The notes under the pieces: generated by a model
Databases searched by the model: none
What the model saw: only the letters and a program-made list of their open reading frames with translations
Told to the model about the DNA's origin: nothing
Made by a program: the position numbers and the translations under genes
Source of the DNA: Flavobacterium lotistagni
GTDB taxonomy: Bacteria > Bacteroidota > Bacteroidia > Flavobacteriales > Flavobacteriaceae
Reading direction: 5' to 3'
DNA: 64,000 bases
Assembly: GCF_011392125.1 (NCBI RefSeq)
Contig: NZ_JAAJBU010000004.1
Coordinates: 124,001-188,000, forward strand
Shown here: in pieces, positions 33,605-43,764 of the stretch
Layout of the letters: each line of letters starts with the position of its first letter
Position numbering within the stretch: the stretch's first letter is position 1

Positions 33605-34888
33605 TTATTTGCCCATTTTGGCTTTGAGCGCTTTTTTCTTGTCGGTCATTTCCAAGGCACCATAAACATTTAATAATGTAGTTCCAACCTCTTCATTTTT
33701 AGGGTCAAGTTCATAAGCTTTCTCTAAGTATGGCAAAGCGGAATTGAACATATCGCTTCGTTGTTTTTTAAGCACTTCGTAACGCTTGTTGTCTTTCTCT
33801 GAATTTCCGAGTTTGTTCATCTCGTCGATGATTTTTTTGTCGGCATCTAGTTTCAGAATCGCTAAATTTAAATAAGCATTGGTATAATCTGGCTTGATTT
33901 CGATGGCTCTTTTGTAATATTTTTCTGCTTCTACCGCATCTGTTTTTGAAGCAATTACACCCAAATTATAAACTAAATCTGCATCGTTCGGGCTTTTCGC
34001 TAATACTTCAGTAACTAACTTTTTGTAGGTTGCGAAATCGTTCAATTCCAAATAAACATTTGCTTCGGTTAAAGCAATAGATGTGTCGTCTGGATTGGCT
34101 TCTCTTGCTTCGGCTAAAGCTTTTTTAGCTTGTTCGGTTTTACCTTGTTGAACTAAAATCAAGGCTACGTTTTTATAGATTTCCCCTCTTTTCGAAGGCA
34201 CTTTCTCATCTCTCGGATTGGTGTACAGTTTCAAACGCACCTTAGTGTCGCGGTCTGTTTTTGCCGCTGCGTTAGATCCAAAGAATTCTTCTTGGTCATT
34301 TACGGCATTTTTTGCATAGTAACTGGTGCCTTCGCCCGAATAGTTCAACTTTTTCAATTCGTCATACCACGTTAAAGCCTGATCAAAGTCTTGTGCATTG
34401 ACCGCATAATTGGCAGCGTAATACAACTTTTCGACATCAGTTTTGTCTACTTCATAAGCTTGGTACAATAAACCAGAAGCCTCTTTGTAGTTTTTCGCAT
34501 TACCGGCGTCTACAGCAGCGTTGATAAGTTTGTTTTTCATGTCTGTTAAAGCTGTTTTAGCATCATCAGAATACTTTGACTTACCAGATTTTTTTTCTAC
34601 GCTTAATACTTCCTGATAAGCTTTGGCAGCCTCAGGAAAGTTTTTTCCCGCATCCATTTTTTTGTTGGCCAAATCCGCATGTGCATTTCCTTTAACAAAA
34701 TAATACTGGGCTTTTTCTGCGTCTGAAGCAGATCCAATGGTAGATTCAGCTTGTTTTAAAGTAGCTACAGCTTCGGCTGAATTTCCATTTTTTAGTGATT
34801 TCTCAGCGGCTTTGATTTGGTCTTTTTGAGCAAAATTGCTTACCGAAACCAATAAGGCTGATGCGAGTAATACATATTTACTTTTCAT
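33605..34888 (-). CDS. Secreted tetratricopeptide repeat protein
   Basis: 427 residues, signal peptide cleaved near residue 20 (SNFAQ). The rest is helical with TPR-like units along the whole length; the clearest are near 255-290 (ILVQQGKTEQAKKALAEARE) and 305-345 (YNLGVIASKTDAVEAEKYYK, NAYLNLAILKLDADK). TPR arrays hold protein partners, here in the periplasm. It begins 19 bases after the gyrA stop on the same strand and no terminator separates them, so it is probably cotranscribed with gyrA. Its partner is unknown. Confidence 0.82.
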   Translation of the reverse strand: MKSKYVLLASALLVSVSNFAQKDQIKAAEKSLKNGNSAEAVATLKQAESTIGSASDAEKAQYYFVKGNAHADLANKKMDAGKNFPEAAKAYQEVLSVEKKSGKSKYSDDAKTALTDMKNKLINAAVDAGNAKNYKEASGLLYQAYEVDKTDVEKLYYAANYAVNAQDFDQALTWYDELKKLNYSGEGTSYYAKNAVNDQEEFFGSNAAAKTDRDTKVRLKLYTNPRDEKVPSKRGEIYKNVALILVQQGKTEQAKKALAEAREANPDDTSIALTEANVYLELNDFATYKKLVTEVLAKSPNDADLVYNLGVIASKTDAVEAEKYYKRAIEIKPDYTNAYLNLAILKLDADKKIIDEMNKLGNSEKDNKRYEVLKKQRSDMFNSALPYLEKAYELDPKNEEVGTTLLNVYGALEMTDKKKALKAKMGK

Positions 34889-34907
34889 TGAAATTATTTT
34901 AAATTAT

Positions 34908-37532
34908 TTATTCGTCGTTGTCTTCGTCTGAATCGTCTGCATCGTCTTCATCATCAATGATTCCATCATCGTCGTCCTCATCATCATCTTCGGCACCATC
35001 GTCTTCCAACACTTCCAAGACCGGTTTTACCCTTTCAATGGTTTCTGCAGGAATGATTTCACCGTCTTCGCCAATGATTGGTTCTTCTTCGGCTTCATCT
35101 TTCATGACTTTGGCCACTGCAGCAATCGAATCATTACCTTTAATGTTGATTAGTTTCACTCCTTGAGTAGCGCGACCCATCACACGTAAATCTTCTACCG
35201 CCATGCGAATGGTTAAACCTGATTTGTTGATAATCATCAAATCATCATTGTCAGTTACTACATTAATGGCAATCAATTTTCCAGTTTTCTCAGTAATGTT
35301 AAGGGTTTTGACACCTTTACCACCACGATTAGTGATTCTATAATCGTCTAGACTTGAACGTTTTCCGTAACCATTTTCGGCTACCACAAGAATTTCGCTG
35401 TTCATGTCGTTCACGGTTACCATTCCGATGACTTCGTCAGACTCGTCTTTTAAGGTAATTCCGCGTACTCCGGAAGCGGTTCTTCCCATCGGACGGGTTT
35501 TGGTTTCTTCAAAACGAACCAGTTTACCTGATTTAACGGCCATAATAATTTGGCTTTGACCGTTGGTTAATTGTGCGCCCAATAGTTCGTCTCCTTCACG
35601 GATGGTAATAGCAGCAACACCATTCACGCGCGGTTTAGAATATTTCTCAAGCGAAGTTTTCTTGACTTGCCCTTTCTTGGTTACCATGACCAAGTTGTGG
35701 GTTTTGATATAGTCTTGGTCTTTCAAATCTTGGGTGCATATGAAAGCCTTCACTTTGTCGTCGCTCTCGATATTGATTAAGTTCTGTAACGCTCTACCCT
35801 TAGCGGTTTTACTGCCTTCCGGGATTTCGTAAACGCGCATCCAGAAACATTTTCCTTTCTGGGTGAAGAACATCATATATTGGTGGTTTGTCGCCACAAA
35901 CATGTGCTCTAGGAAATCTTGGTCACGGGTTCCGGCACTTTTTTGGCCTACGCCTCCGCGGTTTTGGGTTTTGTATTCGGTGAGATTTGTTCTCTTAATA
36001 TAACCAGCGTGCGATACTGTAATCACCACATTCTCATCGGCAATCAAATCTTCGATACTCACATCGCCGCCTGAATATTCAATTGACGAACGACGATCAT
36101 CTCCATATTTGTCTCGGATTTCGATTAGTTCGGTTTTGATAAGTTCCATTCTGAGTTCTTTGCTGGCCAATAAGGCTTTCAACTCTTCGATTAACTTCAT
36201 GATATCTTCGTATTCAGCCCTGAGTTTATCTTGCTCTAAACCAGTTAACTGACGTAAACGCATTTCAACAATCGCTCTAGATTGAATATCTGAAAGCTTG
36301 AAACGTTCCATCAATTTTTCCCGGGCTTCATCGGTGTTTTTAGAGCCACGAATGATAGCAATTACTTCATCGATATTATCTGAAGCGATAATCAATCCTT
36401 CCAGAATGTGTGCTCTTTCTTCCGCTTTTCTGAGATCGAATTGCGTTCTGCGAACCACCACATCATGGCGGTGCTCCACAAAATAATGAATCAAATCTTT
36501 GAGGTTCAACAACTGCGGACGGCCGTTGACCAAAGCAATATTGTTGACACTAAATGAAGATTGTAATTGTGTATATTTATAAAGGGTGTTGAGGACAACA
36601 TTTGGCACAGCATCACGCTTAAGAATGTAAACGATTCGCATTCCGTTTCGGTCAGATTCATCGCGGATGTTGGCGATACCGTCGATTTTTTTCTCGTTAA
36701 CCAAATCAGCGGTTTTTTTGATCATTTCCGCCTTATTCACTTGGTACGGAATTTCGCTCACCACAATCGATTCACGACCTTCTACTTCTTCGAAATTTAC
36801 TTTGGCCCGCATGACAATTCTGCCTCGTCCGGTTTTGAAGGCTTCTTTGACGCCTTCGTATCCGTAAATTACACCGCCTGTTGGAAAATCCGGCGCTTTA
36901 ATGTGATTGATGAGTTCGTCGACTTCGATATCATTATTATCGATATAAGCCAAAGTTCCATTGACCACTTCTGTTAAGTTGTGCGGAGCCATGTTGGTCG
37001 CCATCCCGACAGCGATTCCGGAAGCTCCGTTGATGAGCAAGTTCGGGATACGCGTAGGCATTACTTTTGGCTCATATAAAGTATCGTCAAAGTTCAGTTG
37101 GAAATCGACCGTTTCTTTGTCAATATCTGCCATAATGTCTTCCGACATTTTCTTCATTCTAGCCTCAGTATAACGCATTGCTGCAGGGCTATCTCCGTCA
37201 ACAGAACCAAAGTTACCTTGACCGTCAATTAACAAATAACGCAAACTCCATTCTTGCGCCATACGGACCATCGCATCATATACGGAAGTATCTCCGTGTG
37301 GGTGGTATTTTCCTAGTACTTCACCGACGATTCTCGCCGATTTTTTGTGGGCCCTGTTTGAAAAAACCCCTAAATCATACATACCGTAAAGCACTCTTCG
37401 ATGCACAGGTTTTAAGCCGTCTCTAACATCGGGAAGCGCTCTAGATACAATAACCGACATCGAATAATCGATGTAAGCTGATTTCATTTCATCTTCGATG
37501 TTGATAGGGATTAACTTTTCTCCGTCAGACAT
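34908..37532 (-). CDS. gyrA: DNA gyrase subunit A
   Basis: 874 residues. The N-terminal breakage-reunion domain has catalytic Tyr121 in [10 protein letters not shown]. The quinolone-resistance region reads [17 protein letters not shown], with Thr82 and Asp86 at the positions of E. coli Ser83 and Asp87. The C-terminal beta-pinwheel (about 510-830) carries a GyrA-box-like [13 protein letters not shown] near 535. The protein ends in a very acidic tail of about 40 residues made almost wholly of Asp and Glu. With GyrB it introduces negative supercoils. Followed by the TPR gene in the same unit. Confidence 0.96.
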   Translation of the reverse strand: MSDGEKLIPINIEDEMKSAYIDYSMSVIVSRALPDVRDGLKPVHRRVLYGMYDLGVFSNRAHKKSARIVGEVLGKYHPHGDTSVYDAMVRMAQEWSLRYLLIDGQGNFGSVDGDSPAAMRYTEARMKKMSEDIMADIDKETVDFQLNFDDTLYEPKVMPTRIPNLLINGASGIAVGMATNMAPHNLTEVVNGTLAYIDNNDIEVDELINHIKAPDFPTGGVIYGYEGVKEAFKTGRGRIVMRAKVNFEEVEGRESIVVSEIPYQVNKAEMIKKTADLVNEKKIDGIANIRDESDRNGMRIVYILKRDAVPNVVLNTLYKYTQLQSSFSVNNIALVNGRPQLLNLKDLIHYFVEHRHDVVVRRTQFDLRKAEERAHILEGLIIASDNIDEVIAIIRGSKNTDEAREKLMERFKLSDIQSRAIVEMRLRQLTGLEQDKLRAEYEDIMKLIEELKALLASKELRMELIKTELIEIRDKYGDDRRSSIEYSGGDVSIEDLIADENVVITVSHAGYIKRTNLTEYKTQNRGGVGQKSAGTRDQDFLEHMFVATNHQYMMFFTQKGKCFWMRVYEIPEGSKTAKGRALQNLINIESDDKVKAFICTQDLKDQDYIKTHNLVMVTKKGQVKKTSLEKYSKPRVNGVAAITIREGDELLGAQLTNGQSQIIMAVKSGKLVRFEETKTRPMGRTASGVRGITLKDESDEVIGMVTVNDMNSEILVVAENGYGKRSSLDDYRITNRGGKGVKTLNITEKTGKLIAINVVTDNDDLMIINKSGLTIRMAVEDLRVMGRATQGVKLINIKGNDSIAAVAKVMKDEAEEEPIIGEDGEIIPAETIERVKPVLEVLEDDGAEDDDEDDDDGIIDDEDDADDSDEDNDE

Positions 37533-37738
37533 ATTTGTTGGTTTAAATTATATGGTTAAAAAAATCCCGCTAATATAACCTTTCTCGACTATTTCTCGTA
37601 TACAAAACAACTACAAAATTTACTCTATTTATTAACAAAATCAACGTTTTTTTCCGTTGATAAGTTAATTTCAGGGCACTATTTTTTTCTGAATATTTTT
37701 TGTCAATTAGCTGACAGTAGATAGACAAGGAACAGTTT

Positions 37739-37769
37739 TTGAAAACCAGGCCTGAATTCTTTAAATTTA
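37739..37769 (+). promoter_or_regulatory. Promoter of clpC
   Basis: TTG at 37739-37741, a 20-base spacer and TAAATTTA at 37762-37769, one mismatch from TAnnTTTG. Start codon 21 bases downstream. No CtsR-like operator is apparent. Confidence 0.5.
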
Positions 37770-37790
37770 CAATAGCAAACTACAATAATT

Positions 37791-40334
37791 ATGGATGATA
37801 ATTTTTCACCACGAGTCAAAGATGTAATTACCTACAGTAAAGAGGAAGCCTTGCGTTTAGGCCATGACTTTATCGGTACGGAACATCTCATGTTAGGGAT
37901 TTTGAGGGACGGGAACGGAAAAGCCATCACAATTTTAAACAACCTCTCAATAGATCTAGACCATCTGCGCCGCAAAGTAGAGATTTTAAGCCCTGCCAAT
38001 CCTAATGTAGCGGTCAATAACGAAAAGAAAAACCTGCACTTGACCCGTCAGGCAGAACGTGCCTTAAAAACCACTTTCTTAGAAGCTAAGGTTTTTCAGA
38101 GTACGTCAATCAGCACAGCACATCTATTGTTGTGTATCTTAAGAAACGAAAACGATCCAACCACGAAGCTGCTCAATAAATTGAAAATCGATTATGATGT
38201 AGCGAAAGAACAATACCTTAATATGACACCAAACGAAGATAATTTTTTAGAAAATTTGCCCAAGAACGAATCTTTCAACGATGATTCTGGACAAGATGAC
38301 AGCTTAAAGGAAAGTAGCTTTAACAATCCTGCCAACAAGTCTAACAAAAAATCGAAAACTCCAGTATTGGATAATTTCGGGCGCGATCTAACTGAAATGG
38401 CCGAAGAAGGAAAGCTAGACCCGGTAGTCGGTCGCGAAAAAGAAATCGAACGCGTTTCACAAATCTTGAGCCGCCGCAAAAAGAACAATCCTTTGTTAAT
38501 CGGAGAACCTGGTGTTGGTAAATCCGCTATAGCAGAAGGATTAGCTTTAAGAATTACCCAGAAAAAAGTATCCAGAATTCTCTTTAATAAAAGAGTAGTT
38601 ACTCTTGATTTAGCAAGCCTTGTCGCCGGAACCAAGTATCGAGGCCAGTTCGAAGAGCGTATGAAAGCCGTAATGAACGAACTTGAGAAAAACGATGACA
38701 TCATCCTTTTCATTGATGAAATCCATACTATCGTTGGTGCTGGCGGCGCGACAGGTTCGCTTGACGCATCGAATATGTTCAAACCCGCTTTAGCAAGAGG
38801 CGAAATACAATGCATTGGCGCTACTACGCTCGATGAGTATCGTCAATATATTGAAAAAGACGGTGCGCTTGAGAGACGTTTCCAGAAGATTATTGTGGAG
38901 CCAACCTCGGTAGAAGAAACTATCACAATTCTTAACAACGTCAAAAACAAATACGAAGACCATCACAACGTAACCTACACGCCAGAAGCCATTGAAGCTT
39001 GCGTTAAACTAACCAACCGTTATATGTCGGAGCGTTTCCTTCCAGACAAAGCAATCGATGCTTTAGACGAAGCCGGTTCTAGAGTTCACATTACCAATAT
39101 TGAAGTTCCGAAACAAATTCTTGAACTGGAGCGCCAACTCGAAGAGGTTCGTGAAACCAAAAATTCTGTGGTCAAGAAGCAGAAATACGAAGAGGCGGCC
39201 AAACTGCGCGACGACGAAAAACGCATAGAAAAAGAACTTGCTATCGCCCAAGAACAATGGGAAGAAGATTCCAAAAGCAACCGAATTATCGTTACCGAAG
39301 ACAACGTGGCCGATGTGGTATCGATGATGACCGGAATTCCGGTTAACCGCATCGCGCAAACGGAAAGCAATAAATTAGCTAAACTTCCAGAACTTATTGA
39401 AAATAAAGTTATTGGTCAGAAAGATGCGGTACTAAAGATTGCTCGTTCGATTCAAAGAAACCGCGCCGGATTGAAAGATCCAAACAAACCCATTGGCTCT
39501 TTCATTTTCCTTGGTCAAACCGGAGTTGGAAAAACCCAGTTGGCCAAAGTGTTAGCCAAAGAATTATTTGATTCTGAAGACGCTTTAGTTCGTATTGATA
39601 TGAGCGAATACATGGAGAAATTCTCCATATCAAGATTGGTCGGAGCGCCTCCGGGTTATGTTGGCTACGAAGAAGGCGGGCAACTCACTGAAAAAGTAAG
39701 AAGAAAGCCGTACTGTGTAGTTTTGCTTGACGAGATTGAAAAAGCGCATCCGGATGTTTTCAACATGCTTTTACAGGTGCTTGACGACGGTTACTTAACG
39801 GATAGTTTGGGCCGAAAAATCGATTTCAAGAACACGATTGTGGTTATGACCTCGAACGTCGGTGCGCGTCAGCTCAAAGACTTCGGACAAGGCGTTGGTT
39901 TTGGAACTGCAGCCAAGCAAGCCCAAGCCGACGAAAATTCGAAAAGTATTATCGAGAATGCCTTGAAGAAAACTTTTGCACCAGAATTCCTCAACAGAAT
40001 TGACGATGTGATTGTGTTCAACGCGCTAGAAAAGGCCGATATTGATTTGATTATCGAAATTGAACTTAAAAAATTGTACGCCCGTGTAGCAGAATTGGGT
40101 TACCACTTAACACTTTCCGATGCTGCGCGTGCGTTTATCGCAGACAAAGGCTTCGACCGCCAGTTCGGCGCAAGACCACTGAAAAGAGCGATTCAGAAAT
40201 ATGTTGAAGATGCACTTGCCGAAGAAATCATCACTTCGAAAATCGTTACCGGCGACGAAATCTTCATGGATATCGAAGAAGGTGCGCAAGAGCTCAACGT
40301 TAAGGTGCGCAAAGCTGAAAAGCCCGCTAAATAA
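37791..40334 (+). CDS. clpC: ATP-dependent Clp protease ATP-binding subunit ClpC
   Basis: 847 residues in ClpC order. The Clp N-terminal repeat domain occupies about 4-145. AAA-1 has Walker A GEPGVGKSA near 238 and Walker B IILFIDEIHTI. A UVR motif (KQKYEEAAKLRDDEKRIEKE, about 462-481) lies in the middle region, which marks ClpC rather than ClpA or ClpB. AAA-2 has Walker A GQTGVGKTQ near 580 and Walker B VVLLDEIEKAHP. It unfolds proteins for degradation by ClpP and takes part in stress control. Monocistronic, with its own promoter and terminator. Confidence 0.95.
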   Translation: MDDNFSPRVKDVITYSKEEALRLGHDFIGTEHLMLGILRDGNGKAITILNNLSIDLDHLRRKVEILSPANPNVAVNNEKKNLHLTRQAERALKTTFLEAKVFQSTSISTAHLLLCILRNENDPTTKLLNKLKIDYDVAKEQYLNMTPNEDNFLENLPKNESFNDDSGQDDSLKESSFNNPANKSNKKSKTPVLDNFGRDLTEMAEEGKLDPVVGREKEIERVSQILSRRKKNNPLLIGEPGVGKSAIAEGLALRITQKKVSRILFNKRVVTLDLASLVAGTKYRGQFEERMKAVMNELEKNDDIILFIDEIHTIVGAGGATGSLDASNMFKPALARGEIQCIGATTLDEYRQYIEKDGALERRFQKIIVEPTSVEETITILNNVKNKYEDHHNVTYTPEAIEACVKLTNRYMSERFLPDKAIDALDEAGSRVHITNIEVPKQILELERQLEEVRETKNSVVKKQKYEEAAKLRDDEKRIEKELAIAQEQWEEDSKSNRIIVTEDNVADVVSMMTGIPVNRIAQTESNKLAKLPELIENKVIGQKDAVLKIARSIQRNRAGLKDPNKPIGSFIFLGQTGVGKTQLAKVLAKELFDSEDALVRIDMSEYMEKFSISRLVGAPPGYVGYEEGGQLTEKVRRKPYCVVLLDEIEKAHPDVFNMLLQVLDDGYLTDSLGRKIDFKNTIVVMTSNVGARQLKDFGQGVGFGTAAKQAQADENSKSIIENALKKTFAPEFLNRIDDVIVFNALEKADIDLIIEIELKKLYARVAELGYHLTLSDAARAFIADKGFDRQFGARPLKRAIQKYVEDALAEEIITSKIVTGDEIFMDIEEGAQELNVKVRKAEKPAK

Positions 40335-40357
40335 TTATAATTCTTATTTAAGTTTTC

Positions 40358-40388
40358 AATCCTCAGGTGTTTCATCTGGGGATTTTTT
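40358..40388 (+). terminator. Rho-independent terminator after clpC
   Basis: 12-bp stem AATCCTCAGGTG (40358-40369) / CATCTGGGGATT (40373-40384) with two G-U pairs and a 3-base loop, followed by a run of T. The T run merges with the edge of dispersed repeat copy D. Confidence 0.82.
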
Positions 40389-40472
40389 TTAGAAGCTGAT
40401 CCGGCTGTTCGCTGTATTTTTTGCTGCGCTACCGCTCCACAAAAAGATGCCGCTGTCATCCGGGCTAGGGCT
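40389..40472 (-). repeat. Dispersed palindromic repeat, copy D
   Basis: Begins TTAGAAGCTGATCCGGCTGT at the left and ends CATCCGGGCTAGGGCT at the right, so the element is on the minus strand. The inner stem pairs TTTTTTG (40417-40423) with CAAAAAG (40440-40446). Directly follows the clpC terminator. Confidence 0.8.
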
Positions 40473-40512
40473 AATGTGCTACAATCTGCTGAGGTGCACA
40501 ACAAAAAAACAT

Positions 40513-40520
40513 TATATTTG
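40513..40520 (+). promoter_or_regulatory. -7 box TATATTTG of the methyltransferase gene
   Basis: Exact TAnnTTTG match 25 bases before the start codon at 40546. No TTG is seen at the expected upstream distance. Confidence 0.45.
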
Positions 40521-40545
40521 CGCTCTATAATTCGCAAACAAAGCT

Positions 40546-41364
40546 ATGAAAACCACCGAGGAAATATTAGAAATCAACAAAAAACAAAAAGAGTTTTACA
40601 ATTCCGATAGTCACGGAAAAACCAATTTCATTTCTTCACTTTGGTCTAAGTTTCGCAATGGTGCCTTGAGTGATTTTCGCAAGAAATTCGACATCAAAGA
40701 CCGCGTTTACGATGAGCACAAAATCTGGCTCGGCGATATGAGTCAGAAAAAAATTCTCGATTTGGGTTGTTTGCGTGGCAACGCTTTATCGCTCTACATG
40801 GCGGAAAATGCTAAAGAATATATTGGTATTGATTTGAGTGACGTAGCTATTGCCAGCTTGCAAAAACGCATCGAAAGCCTGAATTGCCCCAACGCCAAAG
40901 CGGTCGCCATCGACTTTTTCTCGCCGGAATTCAAAGACACCAATTTCGATATTATATACGCTTATGGAGTACTGCACCATTTCGAAAATTTTGACCTTTT
41001 AGTAGCCAAACTCAAAGAGAAGTTAGCACCAAACGGTATCATCATTTCATACGATCCGCTCGAGACTAGTTTTCCTATCAAAGTGTTGCGAGCCATTTAT
41101 CGCCCGTTCCAAAGCGACAAAGATTGGGAATGGCCCTTTACCAAAAAAGTGCTGCAGACAATCAATAAGAATTTTAAGATTGAGCAAATCCGCGGTGTGT
41201 TGGGCCGAAGCAAATATGGTGTCCTACTCAATTTACTGCCATTGAACGATCAGTACAAATCGAGAGTTATTGCCAAAATGGTTGAAAAAGACTGGGGCAT
41301 TCAAGAACTTCATAAAGTGTATTCTTGTATGCACACTACGATGTTGTTGCGCAAAACTACATGA
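40546..41364 (+). CDS. Class I SAM-dependent methyltransferase
   Basis: 272 residues. The methyltransferase core starts near residue 65 with motif I KILDLGCLRGNALSLYM, then an acidic IGIDLSD, DIIYAYGVLHHFEN (motif II) and KLKEKLAPNGIIISYDPL (motif III). The N-terminal 60 residues and C-terminal 80 residues are outside the core and may define the substrate; PFQSDKDWEWPF is reminiscent of lipid or polyketide methyltransferases. Its stop overlaps the start of the DUF421 gene by ATGA, so translation is coupled. The substrate is unknown. Confidence 0.83.
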   Translation: MKTTEEILEINKKQKEFYNSDSHGKTNFISSLWSKFRNGALSDFRKKFDIKDRVYDEHKIWLGDMSQKKILDLGCLRGNALSLYMAENAKEYIGIDLSDVAIASLQKRIESLNCPNAKAVAIDFFSPEFKDTNFDIIYAYGVLHHFENFDLLVAKLKEKLAPNGIIISYDPLETSFPIKVLRAIYRPFQSDKDWEWPFTKKVLQTINKNFKIEQIRGVLGRSKYGVLLNLLPLNDQYKSRVIAKMVEKDWGIQELHKVYSCMHTTMLLRKTT

Positions 41365-41897
41365 TTCCCTCTCTGCCAATATTGCATCCCTATCTTGAGG
41401 TGATGCTGCGCTCGGTCGCTGTGTATTTCTTTATGGTGATTGCCTTACGGATTTTTGGAAAAAAAGAACTTTCGCAACTCAACACCGCTGATATTATTCT
41501 GGTGCTGCTCATCAGCAACTCGGTTCAGAATGCCATGGTCGGCACCGATACTTCGTTGTCAAGCGGCCTTGTTGCGGCTTCTGCCCTATTTATTACCAAT
41601 ATGATTTACAAACGTGTTTTGCTAAAGTCAGAGTTAATTAAAAAAATAGTGCATGACAAACCTGAGATTTTAATTCACAACGGAAAAATATACTTCAAAA
41701 CCGTTTCTAAGTTAAACATTACTTCTGAAGAACTCGAAGAAGCCCTACGCGAACACGGCGTTGAACATTATAAAGACGTCAAATTGGCGATGTTAGAGAT
41801 TGATGGCAACATCAGTATTATATCAGAAAATCCGGTTTTGAGACAAACGCGGCACAAAAGGAAAAACCGCAAAACGCTCGGCAATATCAGCAATTAA
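41361..41897 (+). CDS. DUF421 (YetF-like) membrane protein
   Basis: 178 residues from ATG 41361, which overlaps the methyltransferase stop (ATGA); an in-frame ATG at 41325 lies within that gene and is less likely. Three N-terminal transmembrane helices (about 14-75) include RIFGKKELSQLNTADIILVL, the DUF421 signature, followed by a soluble domain with EEALREHGVEHYKDVKLAML. In Bacillus, YetF-type proteins are linked to spore germination and membrane stress; in Bacteroidota the role is unknown. Cotranscribed with the methyltransferase. Confidence 0.85.
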   Translation: MIPSLPILHPYLEVMLRSVAVYFFMVIALRIFGKKELSQLNTADIILVLLISNSVQNAMVGTDTSLSSGLVAASALFITNMIYKRVLLKSELIKKIVHDKPEILIHNGKIYFKTVSKLNITSEELEEALREHGVEHYKDVKLAMLEIDGNISIISENPVLRQTRHKRKNRKTLGNISN

Positions 41898-41914
41898 CGG
41901 CTTCTAATCACTAC

Positions 41915-42015
41915 AGCCCTAGCCCGGATAGCAGCGGCATCTTTTTTAAAGGTTTTTGGTTTAGCAAACCGGAAAACTTTAAAAAAATATAGCGAATAGC
42001 CGGATCAGCTTCTAA
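41915..42015 (+). repeat. Dispersed palindromic repeat, copy E
   Basis: Starts AGCCCTAGCCCGGATAGCAG, ends AGCTTCTAA. The inner stem has 21-nt arms (41942-41962 and 41966-41986) closed by GGTTT-AGC-AAACC, with one mismatch and two G-T pairs. Lies between the convergent DUF421 and hutH genes, where it could also act as a terminator. Confidence 0.82.
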
Positions 42016-42024
42016 TAAAAATAA

Positions 42025-43533
42025 CTATTCGAAAATGCTTTCGTCGAGTTGGAAACTGTTCAAGAAAGTCACTGAATTTTCAATATCGTAATGCAAAATG
42101 CGGTCTTCCTTGACCAGCGGCACTTCAGTTCGGTAAGATTTTAAAAACGTTTCAATAAACTCGCTCGATTTCAATGGTTTTCTGAACGCGATGGCTTGCG
42201 AGGCATTCATGAGTTCAATGGCTAAAATCCGCTCTAGATTGTTCATGATGCGCAGGCATTTGGTAGCTGCATTGGCGCCCATGCTCACGTGATCTTCTTG
42301 TCCGTTTGAGGAAACAATGCTATCGACACTGGCCGGAGTAGCCAACTGTTTGTTCTGGCTGGCGATACTTGCAGCGGTATATTGCGGAATCATAAAACCG
42401 GAATTCAAACCTGGATTCTCTACCAAAAAAGCGGGCAAACCGCGCAATCCGGAAATGAGTTGATAGGTTCGTCTTTCAGAAATACTGCCGAGTTCAGCCA
42501 AAGCAATGCCTAGAAAATCTAAAGCTAAAGCCAAAGGTTGTCCGTGGAAGTTGCCTCCGGAAATAATCACATCGCTGTCGATAAAAATATTGGGGTTATC
42601 AGTAACGGAATTGACTTCGGTTTTGAAGATTTTGCGCGCATAATCTAAAGCATCTTTTGAAGCGCCATGCACTTGCGGAATACATCGGAATGCATACGGA
42701 TCTTGCACCTGTATTTTCTCTCTTTCGATAATTTCGCTGCCCTCTAAAAACTCGAGTATTCGCTTGGCGGTGACAATCTGCCCTTTGTGCGGACGGATAT
42801 AATGGATCAGTTCGTTGAATGGTTCTTTACGGCCATCAAAACCTTCTAGGGAAATCGCGGCAATCAAGTCGGCCAACCAAGAGAATTTGAGGGCTTTGAT
42901 TAGAATATGAACCCCATAAGCGCTCATGAATTGTGTTCCGTTGAGCAGCGCTAAACCTTCTTTAGATTGCAATACGATAGGTTCCCAGCCGAATTGCTTC
43001 AATACCTCTTTTGCGTTTACTTTACGGCCTTTTTGCCAAAATTCGCCTTCGCCCAAAAGTGGCAAGCACAAATGCGCCAATGGAGCCAAATCGCCCGAGG
43101 CACCGAGTGAACCTTGTTCGTATACTACAGGCAAAATGTCGTTGTTGAAAAAATCCACCAAACGTTCTACGGTAAGGAGCTGAACACCTGAATAGCCATA
43201 ACTCAAAGATTGCACTTTCAGCAGCAGCATCAGTTTCACAATTTCCTGCGGTACGTAATCGCCGGTGCCGCAAGCATGTGATTTTACCAGATTTTCCTGT
43301 AGTTGCGAAAGGTTTTCGTTGGAAATCTTCACATTGCACAAAGAGCCAAAACCGGTGTTGATGCCGTATATCGGATTTTCGTTTGACTGCATTTTATCGT
43401 CGAGATATTCGCGGCATTTCTGAATATTAATCTTGGCTTCTTCTGAAAGCGCAAGCTTAAAATTCTGACTGATAATCTGCTGGATTTGTTCTATTGAAAG
43501 TACATCGGATGTGATGTAATGCGTGTGCTCCAT
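42025..43533 (-). CDS. hutH: Histidine ammonia-lyase
   Basis: 502 residues. The Ala145-Ser146-Gly147 triplet that cyclises to the MIO cofactor lies in GSLGASGDLAPLAH, and the active-site Tyr in NPIYGINTGFG near 53-63 is present. Length matches the family (about 500). It deaminates L-histidine to urocanate. None of hutU, hutI or hutG is beside it, so the rest of the histidine degradation pathway must be elsewhere, or the enzyme could act on another aromatic amino acid; tyrosine ammonia-lyases share this fold. Diverges from the thr operon. Confidence 0.9.
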   Translation of the reverse strand: MEHTHYITSDVLSIEQIQQIISQNFKLALSEEAKINIQKCREYLDDKMQSNENPIYGINTGFGSLCNVKISNENLSQLQENLVKSHACGTGDYVPQEIVKLMLLLKVQSLSYGYSGVQLLTVERLVDFFNNDILPVVYEQGSLGASGDLAPLAHLCLPLLGEGEFWQKGRKVNAKEVLKQFGWEPIVLQSKEGLALLNGTQFMSAYGVHILIKALKFSWLADLIAAISLEGFDGRKEPFNELIHYIRPHKGQIVTAKRILEFLEGSEIIEREKIQVQDPYAFRCIPQVHGASKDALDYARKIFKTEVNSVTDNPNIFIDSDVIISGGNFHGQPLALALDFLGIALAELGSISERRTYQLISGLRGLPAFLVENPGLNSGFMIPQYTAASIASQNKQLATPASVDSIVSSNGQEDHVSMGANAATKCLRIMNNLERILAIELMNASQAIAFRKPLKSSEFIETFLKSYRTEVPLVKEDRILHYDIENSVTFLNSFQLDESIFE

Positions 43534-43736
43534 GTGGCTGTTTTATGAGGATTCAAAATTCAGTAAACCATTGTTAAAATGCAAGAGTTGTTAATAATAT
43601 TGTAGAAATAATTGAGGATTTGCCATTTTTGACGGATTCTGTTCGGTCATCTTTTAAACTTCTGAAATTGAAAACATTTCAAAATAAAAAATTCGCAAAA
43701 ATGATTTTCGGCTTTTTTAACTGCAACAAATTAACT

Positions 43737-43744
43737 TACATTTG
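43737..43744 (+). promoter_or_regulatory. -7 box TACATTTG of the thr operon
   Basis: Exact TAnnTTTG match, 20 bases before the leader-peptide start codon and 194 bases before thrA. The distance puts the leader peptide at the very 5-prime end of the transcript. No TTG at the expected distance. Confidence 0.5.
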
Positions 43745-43764
43745 AAATTCTTGATATCTAATAG

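Noticed and set aside
34918..35166. Serine-rich 82-codon plus-strand frame at the end of gyrA
   Set aside because: It is the antisense reading of the Asp/Glu-rich tail; the long Ser runs come from complement GAT/GAC-type codons.
38192..38815. 207-codon minus-strand open frame inside clpC
   Set aside because: Low-complexity Ser/Phe-rich translation antisense to a highly conserved gene.
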